NCBI RefSeq assembly: GCF_014640635.1
Contig: NZ_BMHI01000007.1
Coordinates: forward strand, 124,001-188,000
Direction: 5' to 3'
DNA: 64,000 nucleotides
Source: Flexivirga endophytica
GTDB taxonomy: Bacteria > Actinomycetota > Actinomycetes > Actinomycetales > Dermatophilaceae
Shown: positions 24,254-33,158 of the stretch, piece by piece
Layout of the letters: each line of letters opens with the position of its first letter
Position numbering within the stretch: the first letter of the stretch is position 1
Translations under genes and position numbers: made by a program
The notes under the pieces: generated by a model
Databases searched by the model: none
The model's input: the letters and a program-made list of their open reading frames with translations, nothing else
What the model was told of the DNA's origin: nothing

Positions 24254-24535
24254 TCAGTGGTAGTCGACGATCTGGACGTCCTCGGGTCCCGCATCCGTCC
24301 AGTGAAAGCAGATCCGCCACTGGTCGTTGATCCGAATGCTGTGCTGCCCCGACCGATCACCCTTCAGCGCCTCGAGACGATTGCCGGGCGGCACTCGCAG
24401 GGCGTCGAGCGAAGTCGCGGCGTCCAAGAGACGGAGCCTCCTGTTGGCCACCTTGTGGATTCGCGGATCAACTCGTTTCGCCGACTCGCGGCGCCATACG
24501 CGCTCGGTATCGCGGTCAGCAAACGATCTGATCAC
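24254..24535 (-). CDS. higB: HigB-type RelE/ParE-fold toxin
   Basis: The 93-residue protein has the RelE-fold toxin layout: MIRSFADRDTERVW at the start, LEALKGDRSGQHSIRIN and QWRICFHWTDAGPEDVQIVDYH at the end. This family (Plasmid maintenance system killer) cleaves mRNA on the ribosome. Basic residues in the central strand and the C-terminal histidine fit. The start is GTG at 24535, and a double inverted repeat lies immediately upstream. The order is HigB first, then HigA, and then the small gene. Confidence 0.9.
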   Translation of the reverse strand: MIRSFADRDTERVWRRESAKRVDPRIHKVANRRLRLLDAATSLDALRVPPGNRLEALKGDRSGQHSIRINDQWRICFHWTDAGPEDVQIVDYH

Positions 24536-24549
24536 AGGATCATCATATA

Positions 24550-24579
24550 ACGCAGAGCGTCATTAACGCTAGACGTTAA
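24550..24579. promoter_or_regulatory. Double operator of the higBA unit
   Basis: Two adjacent inverted repeats occur: ACGC-AGA-GCGT (24550-24560) and TTAACG-CTAGA-CGTTAA (24563-24579). The second covers the ychF stop codon. They share the core ACGC..GCGT/ACG..CGT and lie 15-44 bases before higB, the usual place for HigA autorepression. Confidence 0.55.
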
Positions 24580-25642
24580 ACCGGAACTCCACCACGTCGC
24601 CGTCGGCCATCACGTAGTCCTTGCCCTCCATGCGCGCTTTGCCGTGCGACCTGGCTTCGGCGACGGAGCCGAGCTCGACGAGGTCGTCATACGAGATGAC
24701 TTCGGCCTTGATGAAGCCCTTCTGGAAGTCGGTGTGTATGACGCCTGCCGCTTGCGGCGCGGTCCAGCCACGGTGGATGGTCCACGCGCGCGCTTCCTTC
24801 GGGCCCACGGTCAGGTAGGTCTGCAGGCCGAGGGTGTTGAAACCCTTGTGTGCCAGCTGCGCGAGCCCGGACTCGGTCGCGCCGAAGCCCTGCAGCATCT
24901 CCAGCGCGTCCTCGTCGGACATCTCGGTGAGGTCCATCTCGAGCTTGGCGTTGAGGAAGATCGCCTCGGCGGGCTCGACGAGCGCCTGCAGGGACGCCTG
25001 CAGCTCCTCGTCGGTCAGCTGGTCCTCGTCGACGTTGAAGACGTAGAGGAACGGCTTACCTGTCAGCAGCCCGAGCTCACGGATCGGGGTGACGTCGAAA
25101 CCCTTGGAGAACAACGTGTCTCCGGCTTCCAGGATCGCCTGCGCCTCCTTGGCGGCGTCATACACCGACTTGTCGGTCTTCTTGCCCTTGACCTCTTTCT
25201 CGAGGCGCGGCAGTGCCTTCTCGAGGGTCTGCATGTCGGCCAGCACCAGCTCGGTGTTGATCGTCTCCATGTCCGACTCCGGCGAGACCTTGCCGTCGAC
25301 GTGCACGACGTCGTCGTCGTTGAAGACGCGGATGACCTGGCAGATCGCGTCGGCCTCGCGGATGTTGGCCAGGAACTTGTTGCCCAGGCCCTCCCCCTCG
25401 GAGGCGCCGCGCACGATGCCGGCGATGTCGACGAAGGACACAGTCGCCGGGACGGTCTTCTCCGACTTGAAGACGCCGGCGAGCGTGTCCAGCCGTTCGT
25501 CGGGCAGCGGCACCACCCCGACGTTCGGCTCGATCGTCGCGAACGGGTAGTTCGCCGCGAGCACGTTGTTCTTGGTCAGGGCGTTGAACATGGTCGACTT
25601 GCCGACGTTGGGAAGTCCGACGATTCCGATAGTGAGTGCCAC
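24569..25642 (-). CDS. ychF: Ribosome-associated GTPase/ATPase YchF
   Basis: The 357-residue protein is a standard YchF/OLA1 ATPase: Walker A GLPNVGKSTMFNAL, switch/DxxG region SFVDIAGIVRGASEGEGLGNKF, and the C-terminal TGS domain (TYLTVGPKEARAWTI). It binds ribosomes and links ATP hydrolysis to translation or oxidative-stress control. The length is typical and all motifs are intact. It diverges from the guanidine exporter, and higB follows it on the same strand 33 bases downstream. Confidence 0.96.
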   Translation of the reverse strand: MALTIGIVGLPNVGKSTMFNALTKNNVLAANYPFATIEPNVGVVPLPDERLDTLAGVFKSEKTVPATVSFVDIAGIVRGASEGEGLGNKFLANIREADAICQVIRVFNDDDVVHVDGKVSPESDMETINTELVLADMQTLEKALPRLEKEVKGKKTDKSVYDAAKEAQAILEAGDTLFSKGFDVTPIRELGLLTGKPFLYVFNVDEDQLTDEELQASLQALVEPAEAIFLNAKLEMDLTEMSDEDALEMLQGFGATESGLAQLAHKGFNTLGLQTYLTVGPKEARAWTIHRGWTAPQAAGVIHTDFQKGFIKAEVISYDDLVELGSVAEARSHGKARMEGKDYVMADGDVVEFRFNV

Positions 25643-25808
25643 GGGATCAGGAGTCTAGTGCGTGCGTGAGCCCTCTATCTGACTCACCGCACTGTGGCCC
25701 GCCGGAAGACTCCGGACACGCTGCGAAGCGGCTGCGACATACCGACTCGACTTGCCGGCCGCGAGAGCGCGTGAAACCGTGGGATCGGGCCGCAGCACGG
25801 AGCGGTCC

Positions 25809-25848
25809 CCGGACGATGGAGCCGTACCCGGAGAGCGACAAGACGGCC
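25809..25848 (+). promoter_or_regulatory. Guanidine-III riboswitch
   Basis: The 40-base sequence contains CCGGACGA, then GCCGTACCCGG, then CGACAAGACGGCC. This is the ordered core of the ykkC-III/guanidine-III class, a pseudoknot in which CCGG pairs with CCGG and GCCG with CGGC. It lies 20 bases before the ATG of the SMR exporter, so guanidinium binding probably opens the ribosome-binding site. Confidence 0.85.
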
Positions 25849-25868
25849 AGTCCGAAGAGGTGTTCTCC

Positions 25869-26183
25869 ATGGCATGGGTCGTTCTCGTGGTCTCCGGGAT
25901 GCTGGAGGCCGTGTGGGCCACCGCGCTCGACAAGTCGCACGGTCTGTCCAGACCGATTCCGGCTATCGTCTTCCTCGTCGCGCTGGCCGCGAGCATGACG
26001 GGCCTCGGCGTCGCGATGCGCAGCCTGCCGGTCGGCACCGCGTATGCCGTCTGGGTCGGCATCGGCGCCGTGCTCACCGTCGTCTATGCGATGGCAACCG
26101 GCACCGAGTCGATCTCGGCTTTGAAGGTCGTCTTCCTGCTCGGCATCGTGGGCTGCGTGGTCGGCCTCAAACTCAGCCACTAG
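25869..26183 (+). CDS. gdx: SMR-family guanidinium exporter Gdx
   Basis: The 104-residue protein has four transmembrane helices and the small-multidrug-resistance motif SGMLEAVWATALDKS, with the essential Glu13. The guanidine-III riboswitch directly upstream identifies it as a guanidinium/proton antiporter (Gdx, formerly SugE) rather than an EmrE-type drug pump. Such proteins work as antiparallel homodimers, which fits a single gene here. The ATG at 25869 is the start; a longer upstream frame runs through the riboswitch and is not coding. Confidence 0.92.
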   Translation: MAWVVLVVSGMLEAVWATALDKSHGLSRPIPAIVFLVALAASMTGLGVAMRSLPVGTAYAVWVGIGAVLTVVYAMATGTESISALKVVFLLGIVGCVVGLKLSH

Positions 26184-26222
26184 TTCCCCGTCCGCACACA
26201 CCGATGCTCATAGGGTTCGAGC

Positions 26223-27179
26223 ATGCTGGTGCACCTGCGACTCACCGTCCCGACGGAACTGTCCGACGACGTCGTGGAACTCCTCGGGGCGAGCCAGTGC
26301 GTGACCAACCTCGTCGTCATACCCGGTGCGTGCCGTACGCCGCGCGGTGACCTCATCGAGTGCGACGCGGCTCGCGAGACAACTGGGGAGCTCGTCGACA
26401 GCCTCAACGAACTCGGACTCGGCGACCGGGGCGGCATCGTCATCAGCCGGCCCAGCAGCACGCCGTTCCGCCGCGCGACCGAACTCGAGGACGCCGCGCC
26501 CGGGGAGCCGGACGACGCGGTGATCTGGGATGAGGTGCTCGACACGGCCGAGTCATCGAGCCGATCCACGATCGGCTACCACATATTCCTTGTAATGGCA
26601 ACGATTCTCGCTGCGATCGCGGTCATCACCGACTCCTCCGTGCTGGTCGTCGGCGCAATGGTCGTCAGTCCGGACTTCGCACCCGTCGCGGCGCTGTGCA
26701 CGGGCGTGGTCTTCGCCCGCTTCGGCCTCGTCGGGCGCAGCGCACTGCTCATCGTGCTGTCCTTCGTCCTGGCGATCGCGACCGTCGCGGTCCTCGGTCT
26801 GATCGCACGGGCCACGCACCTGATCAGCGCGGCGGACGTGACCCGTCCGCGACCCCAGACCGCCTTCATCTGGCACCCGGACCAGTGGTCGTTCATCGTC
26901 GCGCTCGTCGCCGGTGCGGTGGGCGTCCTTGCGATGTCGACCGACAAGGCGACCGCGATGGTCGGCGTCTTCATCTCCGTGACGACCGTGCCCGCGGCGG
27001 GCAACCTGGCGCTCGGCCTGGCGACGTGGGAGCGAGGCGAGATCACCGGGTCGGCGGCGCAACTCGGCGTCAACCTCGCAGGTATGACGCTCGCCGGGAT
27101 CGTGACCCTGGCGATCCAACGCGTCGTCTGGAATCACCTGATGCACCGGACCCAGCGCCTCTTCGGCCGACTGTCCTAG
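26223..27179 (+). CDS. DUF389 membrane protein
   Basis: The 318-residue protein has a cytosolic N-terminal domain of about 110 residues and then six or so membrane helices starting at TIGYHIFLVMATILAAIAVIT. The motif LVVGAMVVSPDFAPVAALCTG is the DUF389 hallmark, and the repeat-like STDKATAMVGVFISVTTVPAAGN follows. The family (including cyanobacterial and actinobacterial forms) has no firmly known transport substrate. It is 40 bases past gdx and could share its transcript. It is convergent with TetR, overlapping by four bases. Confidence 0.85.
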   Translation: MLVHLRLTVPTELSDDVVELLGASQCVTNLVVIPGACRTPRGDLIECDAARETTGELVDSLNELGLGDRGGIVISRPSSTPFRRATELEDAAPGEPDDAVIWDEVLDTAESSSRSTIGYHIFLVMATILAAIAVITDSSVLVVGAMVVSPDFAPVAALCTGVVFARFGLVGRSALLIVLSFVLAIATVAVLGLIARATHLISAADVTRPRPQTAFIWHPDQWSFIVALVAGAVGVLAMSTDKATAMVGVFISVTTVPAAGNLALGLATWERGEITGSAAQLGVNLAGMTLAGIVTLAIQRVVWNHLMHRTQRLFGRLS

Positions 27180-27829
27180 GCCGGTCGCCGCTTCGGCCGG
27201 GTACCGAGATCAGCGTGTCTGCCGACGGTGGCATCCAGGGCTGCCAGGGACAGCGAGAGGGTCTGCGCAGGCGTGATCGTCTGCTCCACGAACGCCGCCA
27301 GAGCTGTCGCACGCACGAATGCGATCCAGCCGTCGAACGCCGCCTCCGCTATCGCCCGCTCGGCGCCCGCGCATCCCGCGGCGTCCAGAAGCAGCTTCCC
27401 CATGGACCGGAAATGCGCCGAAACCGGTTCGCGGACGGTCGGATCCGTCGACACCGAGCTGCGATTGGCGATGTATACGAGGTGCGGGTGCCGGGCATAG
27501 AAGTCGAGGTATGCCGCCAGCCGATCTGCCGCCCAGGCGCGCACCGTGGCATCGGGTGACGGTTCGGAGATGCCGCGAAGGCTTTCATGTGCGCGCTGCC
27601 AGATCGCTGCGAAGTAGTCGGCCTTGGAGGTGAAGTAGTGGTAGAGCAGCGCGCGAGTCACGCCGGCACGACCGGCGATCTCGTCCATCGACAACTCTTC
27701 GAAACGGCCCTCGTCGAAGATCGCCTCGCCGACGTCGAGCAATTGCGCCCGCCGCTGCGCAGGGGTCATCCGTCGGCGGGTCGGCACGGGACTCAACCCT
27801 AGTTGCGGACGTTGCGGCCGTGGGCTCAT
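27176..27829 (-). CDS. TetR-family transcriptional regulator
   Basis: The 217-residue protein carries a TetR helix-turn-helix at about residues 20-65 (QLLDVGEAIFDEGRFEELSMDEIAGRAGVTRALLYHYF in pieces). A helical ligand domain with YLDFYARHPHLVYI follows. It diverges from the alpha/beta hydrolase at 27871 across 41 bases holding a 9-bp inverted repeat. Such pairs usually mean that the hydrolase substrate or product is the inducer. The ATG at 27829 is adjacent to the palindrome, implying tight autoregulation. Confidence 0.88.
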   Translation of the reverse strand: MSPRPQRPQLGLSPVPTRRRMTPAQRRAQLLDVGEAIFDEGRFEELSMDEIAGRAGVTRALLYHYFTSKADYFAAIWQRAHESLRGISEPSPDATVRAWAADRLAAYLDFYARHPHLVYIANRSSVSTDPTVREPVSAHFRSMGKLLLDAAGCAGAERAIAEAAFDGWIAFVRATALAAFVEQTITPAQTLSLSLAALDATVGRHADLGTRPKRRPA

Positions 27830-27830
27830 C

Positions 27831-27860
27831 CAAGTTATTTTACGTGCGTCTAATAACTTG
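27831..27860. promoter_or_regulatory. TetR operator between regulator and hydrolase
   Basis: CAAGTTATT and AATAACTTG form a perfect 9-bp inverted repeat with a 12-base centre. It fills nearly the whole gap between the two divergent genes, so one dimer pair could block both promoters. Confidence 0.6.
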
Positions 27861-27870
27861 GAGGCAGTTG

Positions 27871-28650
27871 ATGATCGCATCCATCGAGCGTGGCGACCCG
27901 TCGCCGACCAGTCCGTCGATCGTGTTCGTGCACGGTGCGATGCACGGGGCATGGTCGTGGGACGAACACTTCCTCGGCTACTTCGCGGACCGCGGCCGGC
28001 ACGTCATCGCCCTCGATCTGCGTGGCCACGGCGACAGTCCCATCGACAGGTCCGTGCTGTGGGCCAGCGTCCGCGACTACCTGGACGACCTGGCCGAAGT
28101 CGCCGACCGTCTACCGAATCCGCCTGTGTTGGTGGGCCATTCGCTCGGTGGTTTCGTCGTCCAGCGCCGACTGGAAGAACACCCCGCGCCGGCGGCCGTG
28201 CTGGTCGGTGCCACACCGCCCAGCGGTGCGATGCGGTTGACGTTGCGCGCCATACGCCATGATCCGGCGGGTGCAGCGCGTGCCTTCGCTACGTTGCGGC
28301 TGCTGCCGATGTTCGGTTCGCCCGAGGCGGCGCACCACTGGTTCTTCTCCGCCGACACTCCGGCGGGTCAGGTCGCCGGTTGGTCGGACCGCTTGTGCGA
28401 CGAGAGCTTCCGCGCCGTCGTCGACACCCTCGTCCGCCCGGTGCGCACGAAGCGGGTCACCACACCCCTACTCGTTCTGGGCGGATCCGCGGACCGCACC
28501 GCGCCTCCGCAGGATGTCGCGTTCACCGCACACCGGTACGGCGTCGAGCCCGTCGTACTCGACGGATTGCCGCACGATCTGATGCTCGACGGCGGGTGGC
28601 AGCGCGCGGCGGCACACATCGCGAACTGGCTGGACGACACGCTCGGCTGA
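27871..28650 (+). CDS. Alpha/beta hydrolase
   Basis: The 259-residue hydrolase has the oxyanion motif FVHGAMHGAWSW, the nucleophile elbow GHSLGG, an acid residue in LGGSADRTAPP and the final histidine in LDGLPHDLMLDGG. It resembles the salicylate-esterase/methylesterase group. GGAGG precedes the ATG. The divergent TetR gene and operator suggest that it is induced by its own substrate, perhaps an ester or a lactone, but the compound cannot be told from sequence. Confidence 0.87.
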   Translation: MIASIERGDPSPTSPSIVFVHGAMHGAWSWDEHFLGYFADRGRHVIALDLRGHGDSPIDRSVLWASVRDYLDDLAEVADRLPNPPVLVGHSLGGFVVQRRLEEHPAPAAVLVGATPPSGAMRLTLRAIRHDPAGAARAFATLRLLPMFGSPEAAHHWFFSADTPAGQVAGWSDRLCDESFRAVVDTLVRPVRTKRVTTPLLVLGGSADRTAPPQDVAFTAHRYGVEPVVLDGLPHDLMLDGGWQRAAAHIANWLDDTLG

Positions 28651-28696
28651 CCGCGTCCTACCGACCGTTGTCGGCGGTGGCTGCTTGGCTGCATCC

Positions 28697-29908
28697 ATGA
28701 CCGGATTCGTGATGGGCGCCCTGGTGGGTGCACTGCTCGCCGCCGCTGCCACCTGGCTGCTGCTGCGTCAGTCGTATGCCGCCGGGCGCGCCTCGCTGAG
28801 CACCGAGCGAGACTTGTTGCGCGAGCGCGTCATCGATCTGGAGTCGACCGTCGCGGACGACCAGCAGACCGCGGCGGTACTCGGGCCGCTGAGCGCCATG
28901 CTCGGGCGGGTCGAGAAGCAGGTCGCGACGCTGGAGCGTGACCGCGTCGAGCAGTACGGCGAGCTCGGTGAGCGGTTGGCCGAGGTCGGACGGGTCACCG
29001 GCGCACTGCACCAGGAGACGACCCAATTGGCCGGCGCGCTGCGGGCGACCTCGACCGGCGGCACATGGGGTGAGGTCCAGCTGCGACGGGTGCTGGAGCA
29101 CGCCGGCATGCTCGCGCACTGCGACTTCGAGGAGCAGGTGACCGCGGTCAGCAGGCACGACGCGCGCGTCCGCCCCGACGTCGTGGTGCGGCTGCCCGGC
29201 GACCGGGTGCTGGTCATCGACGCCAAGGCACCGGCGCGCGCCTTCCTGGACTCGCAGGCCGAGGGCCTCGCCCCTCAGGACCGAGACCGTCTGCTCGAGC
29301 AGCACGCGAAAGCTTTGGTGCGACACGTGGATTCGCTTGCTGCGAAGGCATATTGGAGCGCCTTCGAGCAGTCGCCGCAGCTGGTCGTGTGCTTCGTGCC
29401 GGCCGATGCGATGCTGGCCGCCGCGCTGCGACAGGATCCGTCGTTGCTCGACCGGGCGATGAGTCGCAAGGTGGTGCCGGTCTCCCCCAGCACTCTGCTG
29501 GCGCTGCTGCGCACGAGTGCGGCTGCGTGGCAGCAGGACAGCCTGGCACGGGGCGCGCGTGAGCTGTTGACGTTGGGCCAGACCCTCTACGACCGGCTCG
29601 GCACGATGAGCCGGCACACCGCACGCGTCGGGCAGTCGCTGACCCGGTCGGTCGAGGCCTACAACGCGATGATCGGCACGCTCGAGTCCCGGGTGCTGGT
29701 GACCGCCCGGCAGATGCACGCGCTCGGGCTGGCACAGGATGCCCCACCCGAGCAGTTGCGACCGATCGAGACCCCGGCGCGGCCGCTGACCGCGCACGAG
29801 CTGATCGAAGCGCTGGACGAGGACGTCGCGCGACCCACCCTCGATCTGGACGTCGCGCGCGGGACCGACCCGATCGCCGGCGAGGCCGACGCACGGGATG
29901 CCGGCTGA
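28697..29908 (+). CDS. rmuC: DNA recombination protein RmuC
   Basis: The 403-residue protein has an N-terminal transmembrane helix (VMGALVGALLAAAATWLLL), a coiled-coil stretch from about residue 30 to 110, and the RmuC nuclease-fold domain containing GTWGEVQLRRVLEHAGML, RPDVVVRLPGDRVLVIDAKAP and the closing AYWSAFEQSPQLVVCFVPAD. RmuC suppresses inversions at short inverted repeats and is thought to be a PD-(D/E)xK-like nuclease. The ATG at 28697 is the first methionine compatible with the helix. Confidence 0.93.
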   Translation: MTGFVMGALVGALLAAAATWLLLRQSYAAGRASLSTERDLLRERVIDLESTVADDQQTAAVLGPLSAMLGRVEKQVATLERDRVEQYGELGERLAEVGRVTGALHQETTQLAGALRATSTGGTWGEVQLRRVLEHAGMLAHCDFEEQVTAVSRHDARVRPDVVVRLPGDRVLVIDAKAPARAFLDSQAEGLAPQDRDRLLEQHAKALVRHVDSLAAKAYWSAFEQSPQLVVCFVPADAMLAAALRQDPSLLDRAMSRKVVPVSPSTLLALLRTSAAAWQQDSLARGARELLTLGQTLYDRLGTMSRHTARVGQSLTRSVEAYNAMIGTLESRVLVTARQMHALGLAQDAPPEQLRPIETPARPLTAHELIEALDEDVARPTLDLDVARGTDPIAGEADARDAG

Positions 29909-29940
29909 CCGGTCCGTGCGGCGTGGGTCCGCGGGCCGAG

Positions 29941-30981
29941 CTAGTGCAGTGATCCGGCGTCGTGCCGGACCTGCGCCGAGTCGCCCTGCCCGCGTGCCTT
30001 GAGGTCACGGCGCAGCTCGGTCGGCAGTGCGAAGAGCAGACTCTCCTCGGCCGCGGTGATCGTCTCGACGTCGGCATACCCGCGCTCCGCGAGATAGCCG
30101 AGCACGTCGCGCACGAGGATCTCGGGCACCGAAGCGCCCGAGGTGACGCCGATGGTGCTCACGCCGTCGAGCCAGCTGTCCTCGATCTCGTCCGCGTAAT
30201 CGACCAGGTGACCGTCGCGAGCGCCGTGCTCGAGCGCTACCTCGACCAGCCGCACGGAGTTCGAGGAGTTGCGACTGCCGACCACGAGCATCAGATCGGT
30301 GCGCGGTGCCATCTGCTTCACGGCGTGCTGGCGGTTCTGGGTCGCATAGCAGATGTCGTCCGAGGGCGGGTCCTGCAGATTGGGGAAGCGCTCCTTGAGC
30401 CGGCGCACCGTCTCCATGGTCTCGTCGACCGACAGCGTGGTCTGCGACAGCCAGACGAGCTTGTCCGGGTGCTGCACCTCGACGGTGTCGGCGTGCTCCG
30501 GCGACTGCACCAGGATGATGTTGTCGGGCGCCTCACCGGCGGTGCCGACGACCTCCTCGTGGCCCTCGTGGCCGATCAGCAGGATGTCGTATTCGTCGGA
30601 GGCGAAGCGGGTTGCCTCACGGTGCACCTTGGTGACCAGCGGGCAGGTCGCGTCGATGGTCTTCAGGGACAGCGCCTTGGCCTGCTCGCGCACCTCGGGC
30701 GCGATGCCGTGTGCCGAGAAGATCACCGTGGCGCCCTCGGGCACCTCGTCGGTCTCCTCCACGAAGATCGCGCCACGCTTCTCCAGGGTCGCCACGACAT
30801 GCTTGTTGTGGACGATCTGCTTGCGCACGTAGACCGGCGGGCCGTAGAGGTCGAGGGACTTCTCCACCGTCACGACGGCGCGGTCGACGCCGGCGCAGTA
30901 GCCGCGCGGCGCCGCGAGCAGCACACGCTTGCTGTGCTCGGCGGCGGCCTGGTCGGTCTCGGTCGTTGCGGGCGAAGTCAT
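29941..30981 (-). CDS. ispH: 4-hydroxy-3-methylbut-2-enyl diphosphate reductase IspH
   Basis: The 346-residue enzyme makes isopentenyl and dimethylallyl diphosphate in the last step of the MEP pathway, using a [4Fe-4S] cluster. The three cluster cysteines are in [25 protein letters not shown] and [10 protein letters not shown], and the TQTTLS-type substrate motif appears as [10 protein letters not shown]. The glutamate in the EETDEVP loop is the expected proton donor region. It is convergent with rmuC, 32 bases apart, and is followed on the same strand by no obvious partner. Confidence 0.96.
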   Translation of the reverse strand: MTSPATTETDQAAAEHSKRVLLAAPRGYCAGVDRAVVTVEKSLDLYGPPVYVRKQIVHNKHVVATLEKRGAIFVEETDEVPEGATVIFSAHGIAPEVREQAKALSLKTIDATCPLVTKVHREATRFASDEYDILLIGHEGHEEVVGTAGEAPDNIILVQSPEHADTVEVQHPDKLVWLSQTTLSVDETMETVRRLKERFPNLQDPPSDDICYATQNRQHAVKQMAPRTDLMLVVGSRNSSNSVRLVEVALEHGARDGHLVDYADEIEDSWLDGVSTIGVTSGASVPEILVRDVLGYLAERGYADVETITAAEESLLFALPTELRRDLKARGQGDSAQVRHDAGSLH

Positions 30982-31043
30982 GTCTCCATGCTAGGTGCGG
31001 TGCTGCGACCCGACGAACCCGACCGATCTGTTCGACACGCCGA

Positions 31044-32300
31044 TCAGATTTTGCCGGCGACCATGTCCATCAGCCGCTCGACGACCGAGCCCGAGCGCAG
31101 TCCGTCGTGCTCGAACTCGTTGGTGACCCACGGACGGACGTTTCCGACCCGTCGCGCGGTGTCCAGTGAGAGGTCAGCGTCGACATACATGTCGTCGAAA
31201 TACACCGCGGCCGCAACGGGCACCGTGTTGGCCGCGAGACGCTCCTCGTCATACAACGCGGGCCAGTCGTCGACGGCCGCGAGGATGTCGGCGGCCTCGG
31301 CGAACGGCTGCAGCAACGGGATCTGGTCGAACATCCACCGGAACATCGTCTCGCCGGTGAACAGCAGCGGGTCGGCGTCGGCCGCGAACTCCGGGCGCGC
31401 TGCGATCTCGTGGTCCGCCGCCCAACCGGTCGGCGTCCCGGGCAGCCCGTAGCAGTACTCCTGCAGTGCGTAGATCGGGCCGTTCGCGTATGACGTCTCG
31501 GCCAGCACCGACTGCCGGAAGCGGTCCGAGATGTCATCACCGTCCCACGCGGTGTCCAGCAGCCAGTGCACGTGCTCGAAGCCGTAGCTCATCCCGAAGA
31601 TGCTGCCGATCAGGCGGAAGCGCTCCGGGGTGAGGCGCGAACCGTCGGGCAGGAGGACCTCGTGCGCGGCGAGATGATCGGCGATGTGGCGCACCGCGGC
31701 CACGTCGTCCGGGTAACGCTCGTAGTAGGCGGCGTTCTTGCGCGCGATCCGCGGGAAGGTGTGCGCGTAGACGTCCGCGGCGCTCGCGTCGATGCCGGAC
31801 AGCCCGCCGGTCACCAGGCAGGCGGTGAGCCCCTCGGGCGCCTGCGACAGATAGGTCAAGGTGATGAAGCCGCCATAGCTCTGGCCGAGCGTCGTCCACG
31901 GCTTGCCGCCGGCGACCTTCTCCCGGAACATCTCGGCGTCGGCGACGATGCTGTCGGCGCGGAAGTGTCGGACGTACGCCGCGATCTCCGCCGCCGACAT
32001 ACCGTCGGTGGACCGCGCGGTCACGGGCGTCGACCGGCCGCAGCCTCGCTGGTCCAACAGCAGCACGCGATGTGTCTTGGTGACGTGCCCGAGCCAGCCG
32101 TCGGCCTTCATCGGGCGGGGGCTCTCGCCACCGGGGCCGCCCTGCAGGAAGACCAACCACGGCAGGTCGTCGTCGATCTTGTCGACGGCGACCGCCTCCC
32201 GGGCGAAGACCTCGATCGTCGGACCGCCCGGGTCCGCGTGGTCGAGCGGGACCTGCAGAGTGTGATCGGTGAGCGCGAGGCCGGGGATGCGGATCGTCAT
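31044..32300 (-). CDS. Peptidase S33 prolyl-aminopeptidase-like alpha/beta hydrolase
   Basis: The 418-residue protein opens with the S33 oxyanion motif LVFLQGGPGGESPRP, then LLLDQRGCGRSTP, and has the nucleophile elbow GQSYGGF. These mark proline iminopeptidase-like enzymes, which remove N-terminal proline. A cap domain of about 130 residues follows, and the catalytic histidine should be near the C-terminus (TNEFEHDGLRSG). The ATG at 32300 gives the standard length. Actinobacterial members form a distinct long subgroup whose natural substrates are untested. Confidence 0.88.
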   Translation of the reverse strand: MTIRIPGLALTDHTLQVPLDHADPGGPTIEVFAREAVAVDKIDDDLPWLVFLQGGPGGESPRPMKADGWLGHVTKTHRVLLLDQRGCGRSTPVTARSTDGMSAAEIAAYVRHFRADSIVADAEMFREKVAGGKPWTTLGQSYGGFITLTYLSQAPEGLTACLVTGGLSGIDASAADVYAHTFPRIARKNAAYYERYPDDVAAVRHIADHLAAHEVLLPDGSRLTPERFRLIGSIFGMSYGFEHVHWLLDTAWDGDDISDRFRQSVLAETSYANGPIYALQEYCYGLPGTPTGWAADHEIAARPEFAADADPLLFTGETMFRWMFDQIPLLQPFAEAADILAAVDDWPALYDEERLAANTVPVAAAVYFDDMYVDADLSLDTARRVGNVRPWVTNEFEHDGLRSGSVVERLMDMVAGKI

Positions 32301-32350
32301 ACAGCCGAGGCTAGTTCGCGGAGGGTCGGCTCGTCTGCCCGACCACGTGA

Positions 32351-33058
32351 TCAGCCGAAGAGCTGTCGCGCGTCCATCAGTCGAGCCGTGACCTGCGAGG
32401 CGCCCAGCACCGCGAGCGCGGCCGCAGTGTCCGGTCCGATGTCGAGATCGCGCAGGACGCACGGCAGTCGATCGCCGCGGTAGGAGACCAGCGACGCCCC
32501 GTCGCCCAGCACGACCTCGGACATCGGGGTCCGCAGTCCGTCACCGGTCGCCTTCAGCACCGCTTCCTTGCGCGTCCAGACCGCGAACCAACGCTGCGGC
32601 GACCGCGGTGCATCCTCTGCGGACTCCTCGGGCGCGAGCACGGTCGGTGCGAGGGCAGCGAAATCGAGATCCGTCACCGCCTCCGCGTCGACGCCGACCG
32701 CGCCGGCCGCGGTCGCCGCAACCACCACCAGCGAATCTGCCCCGACGCCCGTGTGCGTGACGGACAGGTGCGGGCCGCCGGAGACCCGCGGCGGCCCGTG
32801 CTGTGCACCGCAGGTCGAACAGGTGCGGTCGACGGACAGTTCGCGCGCGACGTCGGCACGTTCGACTGGACCGGCGCCGCGCCAGTCCGCGACCACCAGT
32901 CGCACCAGCGCCGCCGCCGTCACCGAGCAGGTGCGGTCGGCGACATGCCGAAGGCGGGCCGCGCGCTCGCGTTCGGCGGGGCTGAGCAGCCCGTCGGCGA
33001 GGGGTGGCACGGCACTCCCTCGCCAGCACCACGCCAGACAGGTGTCTGCGACATTCAT
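32351..33058 (-). CDS. 4'-phosphopantetheinyl transferase superfamily protein
   Basis: The 235-residue protein belongs to the Sfp-type transferases, which load carrier proteins with phosphopantetheine from CoA. Visible motifs are GVDAEAV (magnesium-binding Asp and Glu) and WTRKEAVLKATG (the W-x-x-K-E-A-x-x-K signature). AGGAGG precedes the ATG at 33058 by seven bases. No carrier protein, polyketide or nonribosomal peptide gene lies in the window, so its client is elsewhere; it is short and close to the 5' end of xseA on the other strand. Confidence 0.9.
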   Translation of the reverse strand: MNVADTCLAWCWRGSAVPPLADGLLSPAERERAARLRHVADRTCSVTAAALVRLVVADWRGAGPVERADVARELSVDRTCSTCGAQHGPPRVSGGPHLSVTHTGVGADSLVVVAATAAGAVGVDAEAVTDLDFAALAPTVLAPEESAEDAPRSPQRWFAVWTRKEAVLKATGDGLRTPMSEVVLGDGASLVSYRGDRLPCVLRDLDIGPDTAAALAVLGASQVTARLMDARQLFG

Positions 33059-33158
33059 CGCTGCGCCTCCTGCCCGGTGAGAACTGTCCCGTCGATTATC
33101 AGCGGGTGCCGCTGGTGCTCCACCGCTGGTCGCGTCGGCGTCGTCCCCCGCGCCTAGA

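Noticed and set aside
29962-31452. A 496-codon open frame opposite ispH and the S33 peptidase
   Set aside because: It covers two well-supported genes and has no domain signature or start context.
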